Shown piece after piece: positions 7,215-15,851 of a stretch of DNA of 47,554 nt (positions within the stretch are counted from its first letter, which is position 1; each line of letters starts with the position of its first letter). The stretch covers positions 1-47,554 of the forward strand of contig NZ_BOMS01000099.1 of NCBI RefSeq assembly GCF_016862315.1, in the 5' to 3' direction. The position numbers and the translations under genes are program-made. This stretch comes from Actinoplanes palleronii. GTDB taxonomy: Bacteria > Actinomycetota > Actinomycetes > Mycobacteriales > Micromonosporaceae. The notes under the pieces are model-generated. The model made no database searches. It was not told the DNA's origin and worked only from the letters and a program-made list of their open reading frames with translations.

Positions 7215-8540
7215 ATGAAAAAAATACTCAGCGTCCTGCTGACTTCCACCCTGGCCCTGACCGCCTGCTCCTCCGGCGGTGACGACGACACGACCGCCAC
7301 CACCGGCGCGGCGAGCTGCGCGCCGTCCAGCGGCGGCCCGGTCACCCTGAACTTCACCTCGTGGATCCCGAACATCGAGGACGTCGTCAAGGTCTGGAAC
7401 GACTCGCACCCGAACATCCAGGTCAAGGTGCAGACCGGCCCGAACGGCAACGGCGGCACGTACCAGAACTTCTTCAACCAGCTCAAGGCCGGCAACGCCC
7501 CCGACCTGGGCCAGATCGAGTACGACGCGCTGCCCAGCTTCCGGGTCCAGGACGGCCTGGAGAACCTGGCCGCCTGCAAGCCGGTGAGCGACGCCAAGGA
7601 CCAGTTCATCGACTGGACCTGGAACCAGGTCAGCTTCGGCGAGCAGAACGCGGTCTACGGCGTGCCGCAGGACGCCGGCCCGATGGCGCTGTTCTACCGC
7701 AAGGACCTGTTCGAGAAGGCCGGCATCGCGATCCCGACCACCTGGGAGGAGTACACCGCGGCCGCCGAGAAGGTCAAGGCCGCCGGTGGTTACATCACCA
7801 ACTTCTCGCAGAGCGACATCAACCAGTTCGCCGGGCTCGCCTGGCAGGCCGGTGGCCACTGGTTCGCCAACGACGGCAGCAAGTGGTCGGTGAACTTCCA
7901 GGACGAGGCGACCACCAAGGTGGCCACCTACTGGCAGGACCTGATCACCAAGAAGCTCGTCTCCACCGTGCCGCCGTGGACCACCGAGTGGGACAACGCC
8001 TACAACAAGGGCAACGCGTGGACCTGGGTCTCCGCGGTCTGGGGCGCCAACTCGATCTCGTCCGGCGCGCCGGACACGTCCGGCAAGTGGGCGGTCGCCC
8101 CGATGCCGCAGTGGACCGCCGGTGGCAAGACCGCCGGTAACTGGGGTGGCTCGTCCACCGCGGTCTTCAAGGGCTCGAAGCACCCGTACGAGGCGTCCGA
8201 GTTCGCGATCTGGCTGAACACCTCGCAGGAGGCGCTTACGCTGCTCAACGAGAAGGCCAACCTGTACCCGGCGACCAAGTCCGGCGCCACGCTGCCGGCT
8301 CTGTCCAAGGGCGTCGCGTTCTACGGCGACCAGAAGATCTACGACGTCTTCGCCGAGGCGTCCGGCCAGGTCGCGCCGGACTTCACCTGGGGACCGACGA
8401 TGACCTCCACCTACGCCACCGCGTCGGACGGCTTCAAGGCCGCCGTCTCCGGTAACGGCACGCTGATCGACGCGCTGAAGAAGGCGCAGACGACCACCGT
8501 GGACAACCTGAAGTCGCAGAGCATCCCGGTCGCCGAGTGA
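7215..8540 (+). CDS. extracellular sugar-binding lipoprotein of the ABC importer
   Basis: A 441-aa solute-binding protein of the CUT1 family. The lipoprotein signal MKKILSVLLTSTLALTACSS has its lipobox Cys at residue 18. A Ser/Thr/Asp-rich linker follows, then a two-lobed binding fold with typical segments VYGVPQDAGPMALFYRKDLF and WGGSSTAVF. It is anchored outside the membrane and should deliver alpha- or beta-galactosides to the two permeases. Start at the ATG with AAAGGCGGAAAGA just upstream. The stop overlaps the GTG of the alpha-galactosidase gene. Ligand specificity is inferred from the flanking enzymes. Confidence 0.93.
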   Translation: MKKILSVLLTSTLALTACSSGGDDDTTATTGAASCAPSSGGPVTLNFTSWIPNIEDVVKVWNDSHPNIQVKVQTGPNGNGGTYQNFFNQLKAGNAPDLGQIEYDALPSFRVQDGLENLAACKPVSDAKDQFIDWTWNQVSFGEQNAVYGVPQDAGPMALFYRKDLFEKAGIAIPTTWEEYTAAAEKVKAAGGYITNFSQSDINQFAGLAWQAGGHWFANDGSKWSVNFQDEATTKVATYWQDLITKKLVSTVPPWTTEWDNAYNKGNAWTWVSAVWGANSISSGAPDTSGKWAVAPMPQWTAGGKTAGNWGGSSTAVFKGSKHPYEASEFAIWLNTSQEALTLLNEKANLYPATKSGATLPALSKGVAFYGDQKIYDVFAEASGQVAPDFTWGPTMTSTYATASDGFKAAVSGNGTLIDALKKAQTTTVDNLKSQSIPVAE

Positions 8541-10600
8541 CCCTGCACCACCTCCGTGCCGCGGGCGCCAGCTTCGTGCTGGACGCCCGCGGCGTCGTGC
8601 TGCACTGGGGCCCTGACCTGGGCGAGCTGCCCGCCGACTTCGCCGACACCCAGGTGCCGGCGATTCCGCCCAGCTCCATCGACGTACCCCTGCAATTGCC
8701 TTTGCTCCCGACCGTGCGTGACGGATGGAGCGGGCGGCCCGCCCTGTCGGGCCACCGCGACGGCAAGACCGCGGGAACGCTGCGGGTCACCGACATCCAG
8801 ACCACCGAAAACACCATTTTTGTACGATCGGAAAGCACCGACAACGGCCTGCACGTGACCACCGAGGTCGTCCTGTCGCCCGAGGGTGTCCTGCAGTTCC
8901 GGCACGCCGTGGAGAATCGCGGGCCGGGCGATTTTGAATTGGCCGCCCTGGATGTGCTGCTGCCGATCCCGGCCGAGGCGTCCGAACTGCTCGACTTCAC
9001 CGGCCTGTGGGCACACGAGCGCCGCCCGCAGCGGTCCGCGCTGCGCTCCGGCACGTGGAGCCGGGAGAGCCGGCACGGCCGCCCCGGTCACGACGACGCG
9101 TTCCTGCTGATGGCCGGCGAGCCCGGCTTCGGTTTCCGCCGTGGCCGGGTCTGGGCGCTGCACCTGGCCTGGAGCGGCGACAAGCGGATCTGGGCGGAAC
9201 GGTCCGCGCTCGGCCCCTCGGTGGCCGGCGCCGGTGAGTTGCTCGCGCCCGGCGAGATCCGGCTCGCGCCCGGCGAGTCCTACCGCACGCCGTGGGTGGT
9301 CGCGGTCTTCTCAGACACCGGCATCGACGGCCTCTCCGACCGGCTGCACCCGTGGATCCGTGCCGGTCGCCGGCCCGCCGCGCCGCGCCCGGTGGTGCTG
9401 AACACCTGGGAAGCGGTCTACTTCGACCACGACCTCACGAAGCTGTCCGCCCTGGTCGACGCGGCCGCCGAGGTCGGCGTGGAACGGTTCGTGCTCGACG
9501 ACGGCTGGTTCACCGGCCGCCGTGACGACCGGCGCGCCCTCGGCGACTGGTACGTCGACCCGGACGTCTGGCCGGACGGCCTGCACCCGCTGATCACCCG
9601 GGTGCACGCGGCCGGGATGGACTTCGGCCTCTGGGTCGAACCCGAGATGATCAGCCCGGATTCCGAGCTGGCCCGGGCCCACCCGTCCTGGGTCCTGGGC
9701 CCGCCGTCCGCAGCGACCTGGCGTTTTCAGCGCGTCCTCGACCTCGCCGACCCGGGCGCGTTCGGCTACGTGCGGGACCGGCTGACCGCGCTGCTCACCG
9801 AGTACCCGATCGCGTTCCTCAAGTGGGACCACAACCGGGACCTGCTCGAGCCGGGCGCCGCGCACCGGCAGACCGCCGCCCTCTACCGGCTGCTGGCCGA
9901 GTTGCGGGCGGCATTCCCGGACGTGGAGATCGAGAGCTGTGCCTCCGGCGGGGCCCGGATCGACCTGGGCATCCTGGAGCACGTCGACCGGTTCTGGACC
10001 TCGGACACCAACGACCCGCTGGACCGGCAGCTGATCCAGCGCTGGACCGGCGTGCTGATCCCGCCCGAGTTCCTCGGTGGCCACCTCGGTGCCGGGGCCG
10101 CGCACGTCACCGGTCGTACGTCAGCTCTGGGTTTCCGTCTCGCCACGGCCCTGTTCGGGCACGCGGGCATCGAGTGGGACGTCTCCCGGGCCTCCGCCGC
10201 GGACCGCGAGATGATCGCGGCCTGGACCGCCGAGTACCAACGCCTGCGCCCGCTGCTGCACTCCGGCGTGGTGGTCCGGGCGGACTCCCCGGACCCGGCG
10301 GTGCTGGTGCACGGTGTCGTGGCCCAGGACCGCTCGGCGGCAGTGTTCGCCCTGGTCACCCTGGACGCCCCGGCTGCCGCGCTGCCCCCACCGCTGCGCT
10401 TCCCGGGTCTGGACCCGGACCGCTCCTACACGGTCCGCCCCCTGGGCCACCCACCCCGCACGGTCCAGGACGCCCCGCCCCCGTGGCTGGCCGCAGGCTC
10501 GGTCACCCTCCCCGGCCGCGTCCTGACCGAAATCGGCCTCCCGGTCCCCCTCCTGGTCCCGGAGCAGGCCGCCCTCTTCACCCTGGACAGCACCCCGTAG
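8537..10600 (+). CDS. alpha-galactosidase, glycoside hydrolase family 36
   Basis: Cytoplasmic retaining alpha-galactosidase of 687 aa with the GH36 layout: N-terminal beta-supersandwich, central TIM barrel, C-terminal beta domain. The nucleophile is D431 in FLKWDHNRDL. The acid/base is D490 in RFWTSDTNDPLDRQ. The signature ESCASGGARIDLGIL precedes it. With the GH42 enzyme it lets the cell open both alpha- and beta-linked galactosides (raffinose-, melibiose- or galacto-oligosaccharide-like sugars). GTG start overlaps the previous stop (GTGA), so it is the last coupled gene of the operon. Palindromic repeats follow. Confidence 0.95.
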   Translation: MTLHHLRAAGASFVLDARGVVLHWGPDLGELPADFADTQVPAIPPSSIDVPLQLPLLPTVRDGWSGRPALSGHRDGKTAGTLRVTDIQTTENTIFVRSESTDNGLHVTTEVVLSPEGVLQFRHAVENRGPGDFELAALDVLLPIPAEASELLDFTGLWAHERRPQRSALRSGTWSRESRHGRPGHDDAFLLMAGEPGFGFRRGRVWALHLAWSGDKRIWAERSALGPSVAGAGELLAPGEIRLAPGESYRTPWVVAVFSDTGIDGLSDRLHPWIRAGRRPAAPRPVVLNTWEAVYFDHDLTKLSALVDAAAEVGVERFVLDDGWFTGRRDDRRALGDWYVDPDVWPDGLHPLITRVHAAGMDFGLWVEPEMISPDSELARAHPSWVLGPPSAATWRFQRVLDLADPGAFGYVRDRLTALLTEYPIAFLKWDHNRDLLEPGAAHRQTAALYRLLAELRAAFPDVEIESCASGGARIDLGILEHVDRFWTSDTNDPLDRQLIQRWTGVLIPPEFLGGHLGAGAAHVTGRTSALGFRLATALFGHAGIEWDVSRASAADREMIAAWTAEYQRLRPLLHSGVVVRADSPDPAVLVHGVVAQDRSAAVFALVTLDAPAAALPPPLRFPGLDPDRSYTVRPLGHPPRTVQDAPPPWLAAGSVTLPGRVLTEIGLPVPLLVPEQAALFTLDSTP

Positions 10601-10668
10601 CTGTCCCGTGTGGCACGGTCTGGCGCGAGACCCGCGGCGGCTCCTGACCGTGCCGCGCCCCAGGCCCC

Positions 10669-10721
10669 GGCTGGTGCTGAGGGTTGTCTCAACAGCCTTG
10701 AGGCACCCCTGAGCGCCAGCC
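10669..10721. repeat. 53-bp palindromic repeat, copy B1
   Basis: Same family as A1 and A2. The left arm is GGCTGGTGCTGAGGGTTGTC and the right arm GAGGCACCCCTGAGCGCCAGCC, with an A/C-rich loop. It lies in the convergent gap between the alpha-galactosidase and flavin reductase genes, where a two-way terminator is expected. Confidence 0.75.
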
Positions 10722-10731
10722 GGGAGAAGCG

Positions 10732-10784
10732 GGCTGGTGCTGAGGGTTGTCTCGACGGGCTTGAGGCACCCCTGAGCGCCAGCC
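10732..10784. repeat. 53-bp palindromic repeat, copy B2
   Basis: Almost identical to B1 and 63 bases after it (GGCTGGTGCTGAGGGTTGTC to GAGCGCCAGCC). The differences fall mainly in the loop, as expected if stem pairing is under selection. Confidence 0.75.
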
Positions 10785-10816
10785 AAGGCCCGGGCGGGGA
10801 CCGCCTTGTGGGGGTG

Positions 10817-10855
10817 CTGGAGCCGGGCTGGGCGCGGTGGTCGTACCGAAAAGAA
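10817..10855 (-). repeat. conserved 3' block, copy B
   Basis: Read on the minus strand, directly after the reductase stop codon: TTCTTTTCGGTACGACC, then GCGCCC and CCCGGCT. It matches copies A and C in order and spacing, with the palindromes next in the same direction. Confidence 0.45.
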
Positions 10856-11590
10856 TCAGGCGCCGCCGAAGCGTTCGGTGCGGACCTTCTTCGGGTCGTG
10901 GCCGAGGGCGACCAGGATGTCGGCCGCGGTCTCGACGAACGAGCTCGGGCCGCAGACGAAGACGTCCGGGGCGAAGTCCGGCGGCCAGCCGTGGCTGTTG
11001 ACCGTGGCCACGTCGATCCGTTTCGGCGGGGTGGGCCAGCCGGCCGGCGCCGTGCGGGTGTAGACCATGTGCACGTCGAGACCCGGGTCGTCGCGGACCC
11101 GGCGCTGGAGCTCGTCGGCGTAGCAGGCGTCCTCGGGCGAGCGGACCGAGTAGATCAGCCGGAACGGCTGGCGGCCGCGGACCTGGCCGCGCTCGCGGAT
11201 CATCGCCATCAGCGGGACGATCCCGGAGCCGCCCGCGACCAGCAGGACCGGGGCCGGCTGTGCGGAGCGCCAGACGAACCAGCCGCCGATCGGCCCGCGC
11301 AGTTCGATCTGGTCGCCGGTCTCGACGACGTCGGTGAGGTACGGCGACACCTCACCGTCCTCGAGGCGCTGGATCGTGATCTCCAGCGGGCCGCTGCCGG
11401 CCGACGCGATCGAGTAGCTGCGCTGGGCCGAGTAGCCGTCCTCGGCGGTCAGGCGCAGGTCGACGTGCTGGCCGGGGAGGTGGCCGGTCCAGTCCGGTAC
11501 GTCCAGGACCAGGGTGCGGGCCGACGGGGTCTCCTGGCGTACCGCGGTCACGGTGCCGGCCCGCCAGGTCAGGGTGCGCGGCTTAGTCAC
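10856..11590 (-). CDS. ferredoxin-NADP reductase-like FAD/NAD(P)H oxidoreductase
   Basis: A 244-aa flavoprotein reductase. An FAD-binding beta-barrel carries the flavin-isoalloxazine motif RSYSIAS (about residues 56-62) and the pyrophosphate segment GPIGGWF. An NAD(P)-binding domain follows with GGSGIVPLMAMI, ending VFVCGPSSFVE and a C-terminal ERFGG. There is no 2Fe-2S domain. GTG start overlaps the end of the molybdopterin oxidoreductase gene by 8 bases. The two products therefore probably form an electron-transfer pair, this one taking electrons from NAD(P)H. Confidence 0.88.
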   Translation of the reverse strand: MTKPRTLTWRAGTVTAVRQETPSARTLVLDVPDWTGHLPGQHVDLRLTAEDGYSAQRSYSIASAGSGPLEITIQRLEDGEVSPYLTDVVETGDQIELRGPIGGWFVWRSAQPAPVLLVAGGSGIVPLMAMIRERGQVRGRQPFRLIYSVRSPEDACYADELQRRVRDDPGLDVHMVYTRTAPAGWPTPPKRIDVATVNSHGWPPDFAPDVFVCGPSSFVETAADILVALGHDPKKVRTERFGGA

Positions 11591-12182
11591 CCGAGTAGCG
11601 CTGTTCCGACCAGGGGTCGCCGTACATGTGGTAGCCGGCCGCCTCCCAGAACCCGGGCTCGTCCTCCAGCAGCATCTGCAGGCCGTTGACCCACTTGGCG
11701 GACTTCCAGAAGTACAGGTGCGGGATCAGCAGCCGGGCCGGGCCGCCGTGCTCCGGGTCGAGCGGCTCGCCGTCGAACTCGTACGCGATCCACGCCTTGC
11801 CGTCGAGCAGGTCCTCGAACGGCACGTTGGTGGTGTAGCCGCCCTTGCTGTGCGCCATCACGTAGTCCGCGGCGGTCTCCACCTCCTCGAAGAGCGTGTC
11901 CAGCGAGACGCCCTTCCAGGTGGTGCCGAGCTTCGACCACTTGGTGACGCAGTGGATGTCCTTGGTGATCTCCTCGGCCGGCAGCGCGGTGAACGCCTTC
12001 CAGTCCCAGGTGTGCTTCTGCCCGACCTCGGTGGCGATGGTGAAACTCCACCGGTCGAGCGGGATGCGCGGGGTCGGCCCGGCCGAGAGGACCGGGAAGT
12101 CGTGTGTCAGGTACTGGCCGGGCGGCAGGTCGGGTGCGGAGTCACGCCGCCGCCCGCCGAAGCCTCGGGAGATGATGCCCAT
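11583..12182 (-). CDS. sulfite oxidase-like molybdopterin oxidoreductase
   Basis: A 199-aa single-domain oxidoreductase of the sulfite oxidase fold (MsrP/YedY-like), containing only the molybdopterin domain. The molybdenum-ligating Cys is in DIHCVTKWSK (near residue 78). Other family features are GVSLDTLF, HGGPARLLIPHLYFWKSAKWV and the C-terminal GYHMYGDPW. There is no obvious twin-arginine signal, so it is probably cytoplasmic. The substrate is unknown; an S-oxide or N-oxide is possible. It is coupled to the downstream flavin reductase. TTTACT lies 7 bases before the ATG and there is no clear ribosome site, so it may be leaderless. Confidence 0.88.
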   Translation of the reverse strand: MGIISRGFGGRRRDSAPDLPPGQYLTHDFPVLSAGPTPRIPLDRWSFTIATEVGQKHTWDWKAFTALPAEEITKDIHCVTKWSKLGTTWKGVSLDTLFEEVETAADYVMAHSKGGYTTNVPFEDLLDGKAWIAYEFDGEPLDPEHGGPARLLIPHLYFWKSAKWVNGLQMLLEDEPGFWEAAGYHMYGDPWSEQRYSGD

Positions 12183-12227
12183 GCCGACGAGTAAACCGCA
12201 TGATCGTTACGGGGTGGCGTCCCCGGG

Positions 12228-13994
12228 TCAGGCCTTCACGGTCGCACTCGTCACGCCGGTCACGCTCGTGGTGGAGGACAGCACCACCCGGTAGCTGCCG
12301 CCGCTGACCAGCCCGGTGACGGTCCGGCTGCTGGTGGCCGGGTAGCTCTTCACCGTGGTCCAGCGCTTGCTCGTATACCGCTGGACGGTCAGCTTCTGCC
12401 CGGCGGCGCCGGTCACCCGTACCGTCAAGGTCTTCTTGGCGCTGCGCCGGACCGCGACCGCGGCCTTGACGGTGTAGCTGCTGGTCGCCACCGCGGTGGT
12501 GTTGGTGCTGCTGGCGGGCACGGTCAGCCGGATCCGGAAGGAGGCCGTGGCGGTGCGGGTCACGGTGTACGTGCCGGTCGCGCCGGTCGTCGCCGAGCCG
12601 CAGGACCAGCTGCCGCCGCCGACCGAGACGCAGACCGAGACCGGCCGGTTCGCCCAGGGCGCGCCGTCCGCGGTCACCCGGAACGCGGTGCTGGTGCGGG
12701 CCTGGTAGGTGACGGTCCGGGTGGCCGGGCTCGCGGTCACGACCGGCGTGGCGACCACCGGCGCGGCGGTGGGTGCCGGTGACGGGGTGGTGGTCGGTGC
12801 CACCTGATCGAGAGCGGTCACCGCGTCGATCCGGCCGTACCCGAAGTCGTTGTCCTTGCCCGCCGTCCCGAGATCGATCGCGGAGTCCTCGAGCGCGGCC
12901 TCGACCTGGTCCGGGTTGAGGCCCGGACGCGCTGCGAGCAGCAGCGCGGCGACCGCCGCGACGTGCGGCGAGGCCATCGAGGTGCCGCTCATGGTGGCGT
13001 AGCCGGTGGCGGCCAGCGCGGTCGGATAGGTGTTCAGGATCAGACTGCCAGGAGCTGCCACGTCCACGTAACTGCCCGCGTTCGAGTAGGACTCGACCGC
13101 GTCCGACGCGTCGGTGGCGGCCACCGCGATCACGCCGGGGTCGGCGCCCGGGTAGCTGGTCGGGCTGCCCTTGGCCCGGTCGTTGCCGGCCGCGGCGACC
13201 ACGACCACACCCTTGCCCCGGGCGTAGGCGATCGCGTTGGTGAGCGCGCTGGACTGCTTCGTCCCACCCAGCGACATGTTGATCACGTCGGCGCCGTGGT
13301 CGGCGGCCCAGATCACGCCCTCGGCGGTGTCCGAGGTGTCCCCGGCGCCCTCCGCGTCCAGCACCCGCACCGGCAGGATCGTCACGTCAGGGGCGATGCC
13401 GGACACACCGATTCCGTTGCCGGTGAGTGCGGCGATCGTGCCGGCCACGTGGGTGCCGTGCCCCTCCGGGTCGGTGTTCCCGCCGGTCGTGCCGGCGACC
13501 GCGTCCCAGCCGGTCAGCACGTGTCCGGCCAGGTCCGGGTGGCTCGCGTCGACCCCGGTGTCCAGGACCGCGACGGTCACCCCGGCGCCTGTCGACCGCT
13601 GCCAGGCTGCGGGCACGTGCGTGGTCGCGAGATCCCACTGCTTGCTTCGGTACGGGTCGGAGCCACCCGGCGCCTCCAACGCGTGCACCATCCCGTCGAT
13701 CTCCACCCCGAGCGCGTTCGCGGCCTGCTGGGCCTGCACCACCAGCCGGGCGGCGGTCACCCGATCGTGGGCCTCGCGCACCGTGATCACCGGGCGCCCG
13801 TCGGCGTCCAGCGTGGTGCTGACCACCCGGGCCGGCTTCGCGGCGGACACCTCGGCCGGCAGCACCTGCTCGGGGCTCGCGGCCAGGGCGTACGAGATCG
13901 GTTCCCAGCCCGGGCCGCCGATCGGCAGGACCAGAGCACCCACCGTGGCGAGCGCCGCCGCCGTCACCATGCCCGCGAAAGTCCTCGGCCGCAT
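12228..13994 (-). CDS. secreted subtilisin-like serine protease (S8), type 1
   Basis: A 588-aa exported protease. Signal peptide residues about 1-38. An N-terminal prodomain-like segment (AAKPARVVSTTLDADGRPVI) is followed by the S8 catalytic domain with D145 (VAVLDTGVDASHPDL), H179 (GHGTHVAGT), oxyanion N271 (AAAGN) and S339 (GTSMASPH). A short Thr/Pro linker and two beta-sandwich-like domains complete the C-terminus. ATG at 13994 has GAGGGG about 8 bases upstream. It is a clear paralogue of the protease at 30821 but has a shorter linker. It lies 45 bases upstream of the molybdopterin gene, possibly in one transcript. Confidence 0.93.
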   Translation of the reverse strand: MRPRTFAGMVTAAALATVGALVLPIGGPGWEPISYALAASPEQVLPAEVSAAKPARVVSTTLDADGRPVITVREAHDRVTAARLVVQAQQAANALGVEIDGMVHALEAPGGSDPYRSKQWDLATTHVPAAWQRSTGAGVTVAVLDTGVDASHPDLAGHVLTGWDAVAGTTGGNTDPEGHGTHVAGTIAALTGNGIGVSGIAPDVTILPVRVLDAEGAGDTSDTAEGVIWAADHGADVINMSLGGTKQSSALTNAIAYARGKGVVVVAAAGNDRAKGSPTSYPGADPGVIAVAATDASDAVESYSNAGSYVDVAAPGSLILNTYPTALAATGYATMSGTSMASPHVAAVAALLLAARPGLNPDQVEAALEDSAIDLGTAGKDNDFGYGRIDAVTALDQVAPTTTPSPAPTAAPVVATPVVTASPATRTVTYQARTSTAFRVTADGAPWANRPVSVCVSVGGGSWSCGSATTGATGTYTVTRTATASFRIRLTVPASSTNTTAVATSSYTVKAAVAVRRSAKKTLTVRVTGAAGQKLTVQRYTSKRWTTVKSYPATSSRTVTGLVSGGSYRVVLSSTTSVTGVTSATVKA

Positions 13995-14107
13995 CAAGTC
14001 CACCCCTCGTCGGCGGCCGCCCCGGTGACCAGCCCTACGTGAAAGATCGGGCCACCGGAGTGCGATCGAGGGCCGTGCGGGGTGCGGTTGCGGTGCGGTG
14101 ATCGCCG
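13995..14107. other. divergent promoter region
   Basis: Gap between the protease gene (minus) and the DUF385 gene (plus). Apart from the protease ribosome site and the -10 element at 14108 I see no distinctive site. Confidence 0.35.
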
Positions 14108-14113
14108 TAGACT
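14108..14113 (+). promoter_or_regulatory. -10 element of a probable leaderless gene
   Basis: TAGACT sits 7 bases before the ATG at 14121, and no ribosome site is present. Same arrangement as at 1561. Confidence 0.5.
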
Positions 14114-14120
14114 CGGGCGT

Positions 14121-14555
14121 ATGCCGCTGACCGGTGAGTACGAACCGAGCACATCCGACTGGGCCCGCAAGCAGGCCGAGAAGTACGACGCGACCGACGG
14201 CGCCCAGGCCAACGACATCCAGGGCAAGCCGATCGTGGTGGTGACGAGCGTCGGCGCGAAATCCGGCAAGCTGCGCAAGACCCCGTTGATGCGGGTCGAG
14301 CACGAGGGGGAGTACCTCGCGGTCGGCTCCCTCGGCGGCGCCCCGAAGAACCCGGTGTGGGTCTACAACCTGCGCAAGAACCCGCAGGTCGAGGTGCAGG
14401 ACGGCCCGGAACGGCACGACTACGAGGCGCGGGAGCTGTCCGGCGCCGAGCGGGAGGTCTGGTGGCAGAGGGCGGTCGAGGCGTTCCCGAACTACGCCGG
14501 CTATCAGACGAAGACGGACCGCGTGATTCCGGTCTTCGTCCTGACCCGGCGCTGA
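14121..14555 (+). CDS. deazaflavin (F420)-dependent nitroreductase-family protein, DUF385
   Basis: A 144-aa split-beta-barrel protein of the Ddn/DUF385 family, whose characterised members use reduced F420 to reduce quinones and nitro compounds. Motifs: VVVTSVGAKSGKLRKTPLMRVEH (residues about 38-60), SLGGAPKNPVWVYNLRKNPQVEVQ and the conserved C-terminal YQTKTDRVIPVFVLTR. It implies that the host makes F420, consistent with an actinomycete. ATG at 14121 is the family N-terminus and lies 7 bases after a -10 element, so it is probably leaderless. Confidence 0.92.
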   Translation: MPLTGEYEPSTSDWARKQAEKYDATDGAQANDIQGKPIVVVTSVGAKSGKLRKTPLMRVEHEGEYLAVGSLGGAPKNPVWVYNLRKNPQVEVQDGPERHDYEARELSGAEREVWWQRAVEAFPNYAGYQTKTDRVIPVFVLTRR

Positions 14556-14635
14556 GCGGCGCCACCCGTCCGGTGGGTGCCGATGGGGCTGGAAAAGGGG
14601 ATGCCACCAGGCCGCCCGCCCGCGATCATGTGGGG

Positions 14636-15784
14636 ATGCGGACCCCCCACCAGCCCATCGACCGCACCAACGGCACGGCGCGGCCGGCCGGTGTGCTGCC
14701 GACCAGCCTGCCCGCCGGCCTCCCGGTGGCCGGCGCCGTCGACGACGGCGACCGCTTGGTGGACCTGGTCGACCTGATCGCGCTCGACCCGTTCGTCAGC
14801 GGCCGGGAGCCGTTCGGCCGCACCACCTGGCTGGAAAATCTGCGGGCCGACGCGCCGCTGACCCTGCCCGGCGCGCACGTGATGCGCGACGCCGTGGAGG
14901 ACGACGGCCACGGCCGGCTCAGCGTCGGCGACGGCTGGTCGCTGCACGTGATGCGCTGGAAGCAGAGCCGCCGGGCCCGGGTCACGGTCACCGCGACCAC
15001 CAGCGAGCTGGCCGAGGCGACCCTGGCCGCGGTCACCGCCGGCGCGGTCGAGGAGCCGGCCCCGGCCGACGACAGCGTGCCGGTCGGGTTCTGGCACTAC
15101 GGCCCGCACGGCCCGCGCCGCACCCAGCGGGAGATCGGCGCCGCGCCGTGGGACACCATCAAGCCGAACTACGCCCGGCCGGTCGCCGACACCCTGGAAC
15201 GGCTGATGGCCGTCGACGCGTCGAACGTCACCGGCCGCCTCCTGCTGCTGCACGGCGAGCCGGGCACCGGCAAGACCACCGCGTTGCGCGCCCTTGCCCA
15301 GCAGTGGCGGTCCTGGTGCCAGGTGGACTGCGTGCTCGACCCGGAACGGCTGTTCGGCGACCCGGCGTACCTGATGAGCGTGGCGCTGGGCAGCGGCGAG
15401 GAGGACGAGCCGAAGTGGCGGCTGCTGATGCTCGAGGACTGCGACGAGCTGATCAGCGGGGATGCCAAGGCGAGCGCCGGGCAGTCGCTGTCCCGCCTGC
15501 TCAACCTGACCGACGGGCTGCTCGGGCAGGGGCGTAACGCCCTGATCGCGATCACCACGAACGAGGACCTGTCGTCGCTGCACCCCGCGGTGGTCCGGCC
15601 CGGGCGCTGCCTGGCCAGCATCGAGGTGGGGCGGTTGCCGTACCAGGAAGCGGTCGGCTGGCTGGGCACCTCGACCGGGATCGGCCCGGACGGCGCGACC
15701 CTCGCCGAGCTGTACGCCCTGCGCACCGGCGCCCAGCCGGTGACCGTCCCGAAGCAGTCCGTCCCGACCGGAATGTATCTGTAG
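14636..15784 (+). CDS. AAA-type ATPase with N-terminal DUF5925-like domain
   Basis: A 382-aa soluble protein. Residues about 1-180 form an uncharacterised N-terminal domain. The C-terminal AAA+ module has Walker A GEPGTGKTT (about 207-215), Walker B LLMLEDCDEL (about 263-272), sensor I region NALIAITTNED and an arginine-finger-like HPAVVRPGRC. The DUF5925 name is from memory of this layout. The role is unknown; it is probably a remodelling ATPase. Start at the ATG preceded by GTGGGG. It stands alone between the DUF385 gene and the sigma factor gene. Confidence 0.85.
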   Translation: MRTPHQPIDRTNGTARPAGVLPTSLPAGLPVAGAVDDGDRLVDLVDLIALDPFVSGREPFGRTTWLENLRADAPLTLPGAHVMRDAVEDDGHGRLSVGDGWSLHVMRWKQSRRARVTVTATTSELAEATLAAVTAGAVEEPAPADDSVPVGFWHYGPHGPRRTQREIGAAPWDTIKPNYARPVADTLERLMAVDASNVTGRLLLLHGEPGTGKTTALRALAQQWRSWCQVDCVLDPERLFGDPAYLMSVALGSGEEDEPKWRLLMLEDCDELISGDAKASAGQSLSRLLNLTDGLLGQGRNALIAITTNEDLSSLHPAVVRPGRCLASIEVGRLPYQEAVGWLGTSTGIGPDGATLAELYALRTGAQPVTVPKQSVPTGMYL

Positions 15785-15791
15785 AACCGAT

Positions 15792-15819
15792 GCAACCCCC
15801 GGTGCGTCCACCCGCGACA
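15792..15819 (+). promoter_or_regulatory. possible ECF-type promoter of the sigma factor gene
   Basis: GCAACC (15792-15797) and GCGACA (15814-15819) are separated by 16 bases and resemble the AACC/CGNC promoter style of ECF sigma factors. They lie 33 bases before the start codon. This would allow autoregulation. It rests on pattern resemblance only. Confidence 0.35.
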
Positions 15820-15851
15820 GAAGGGTGACGGACCACTGACGGGGGAGCGGG

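Noticed and set aside
13995..14417. Longer start for the first subtilase
   Set aside because: The extension is Arg-rich, antisense to the DUF385 gene, and has no ribosome site. A signal peptide begins at 13994.
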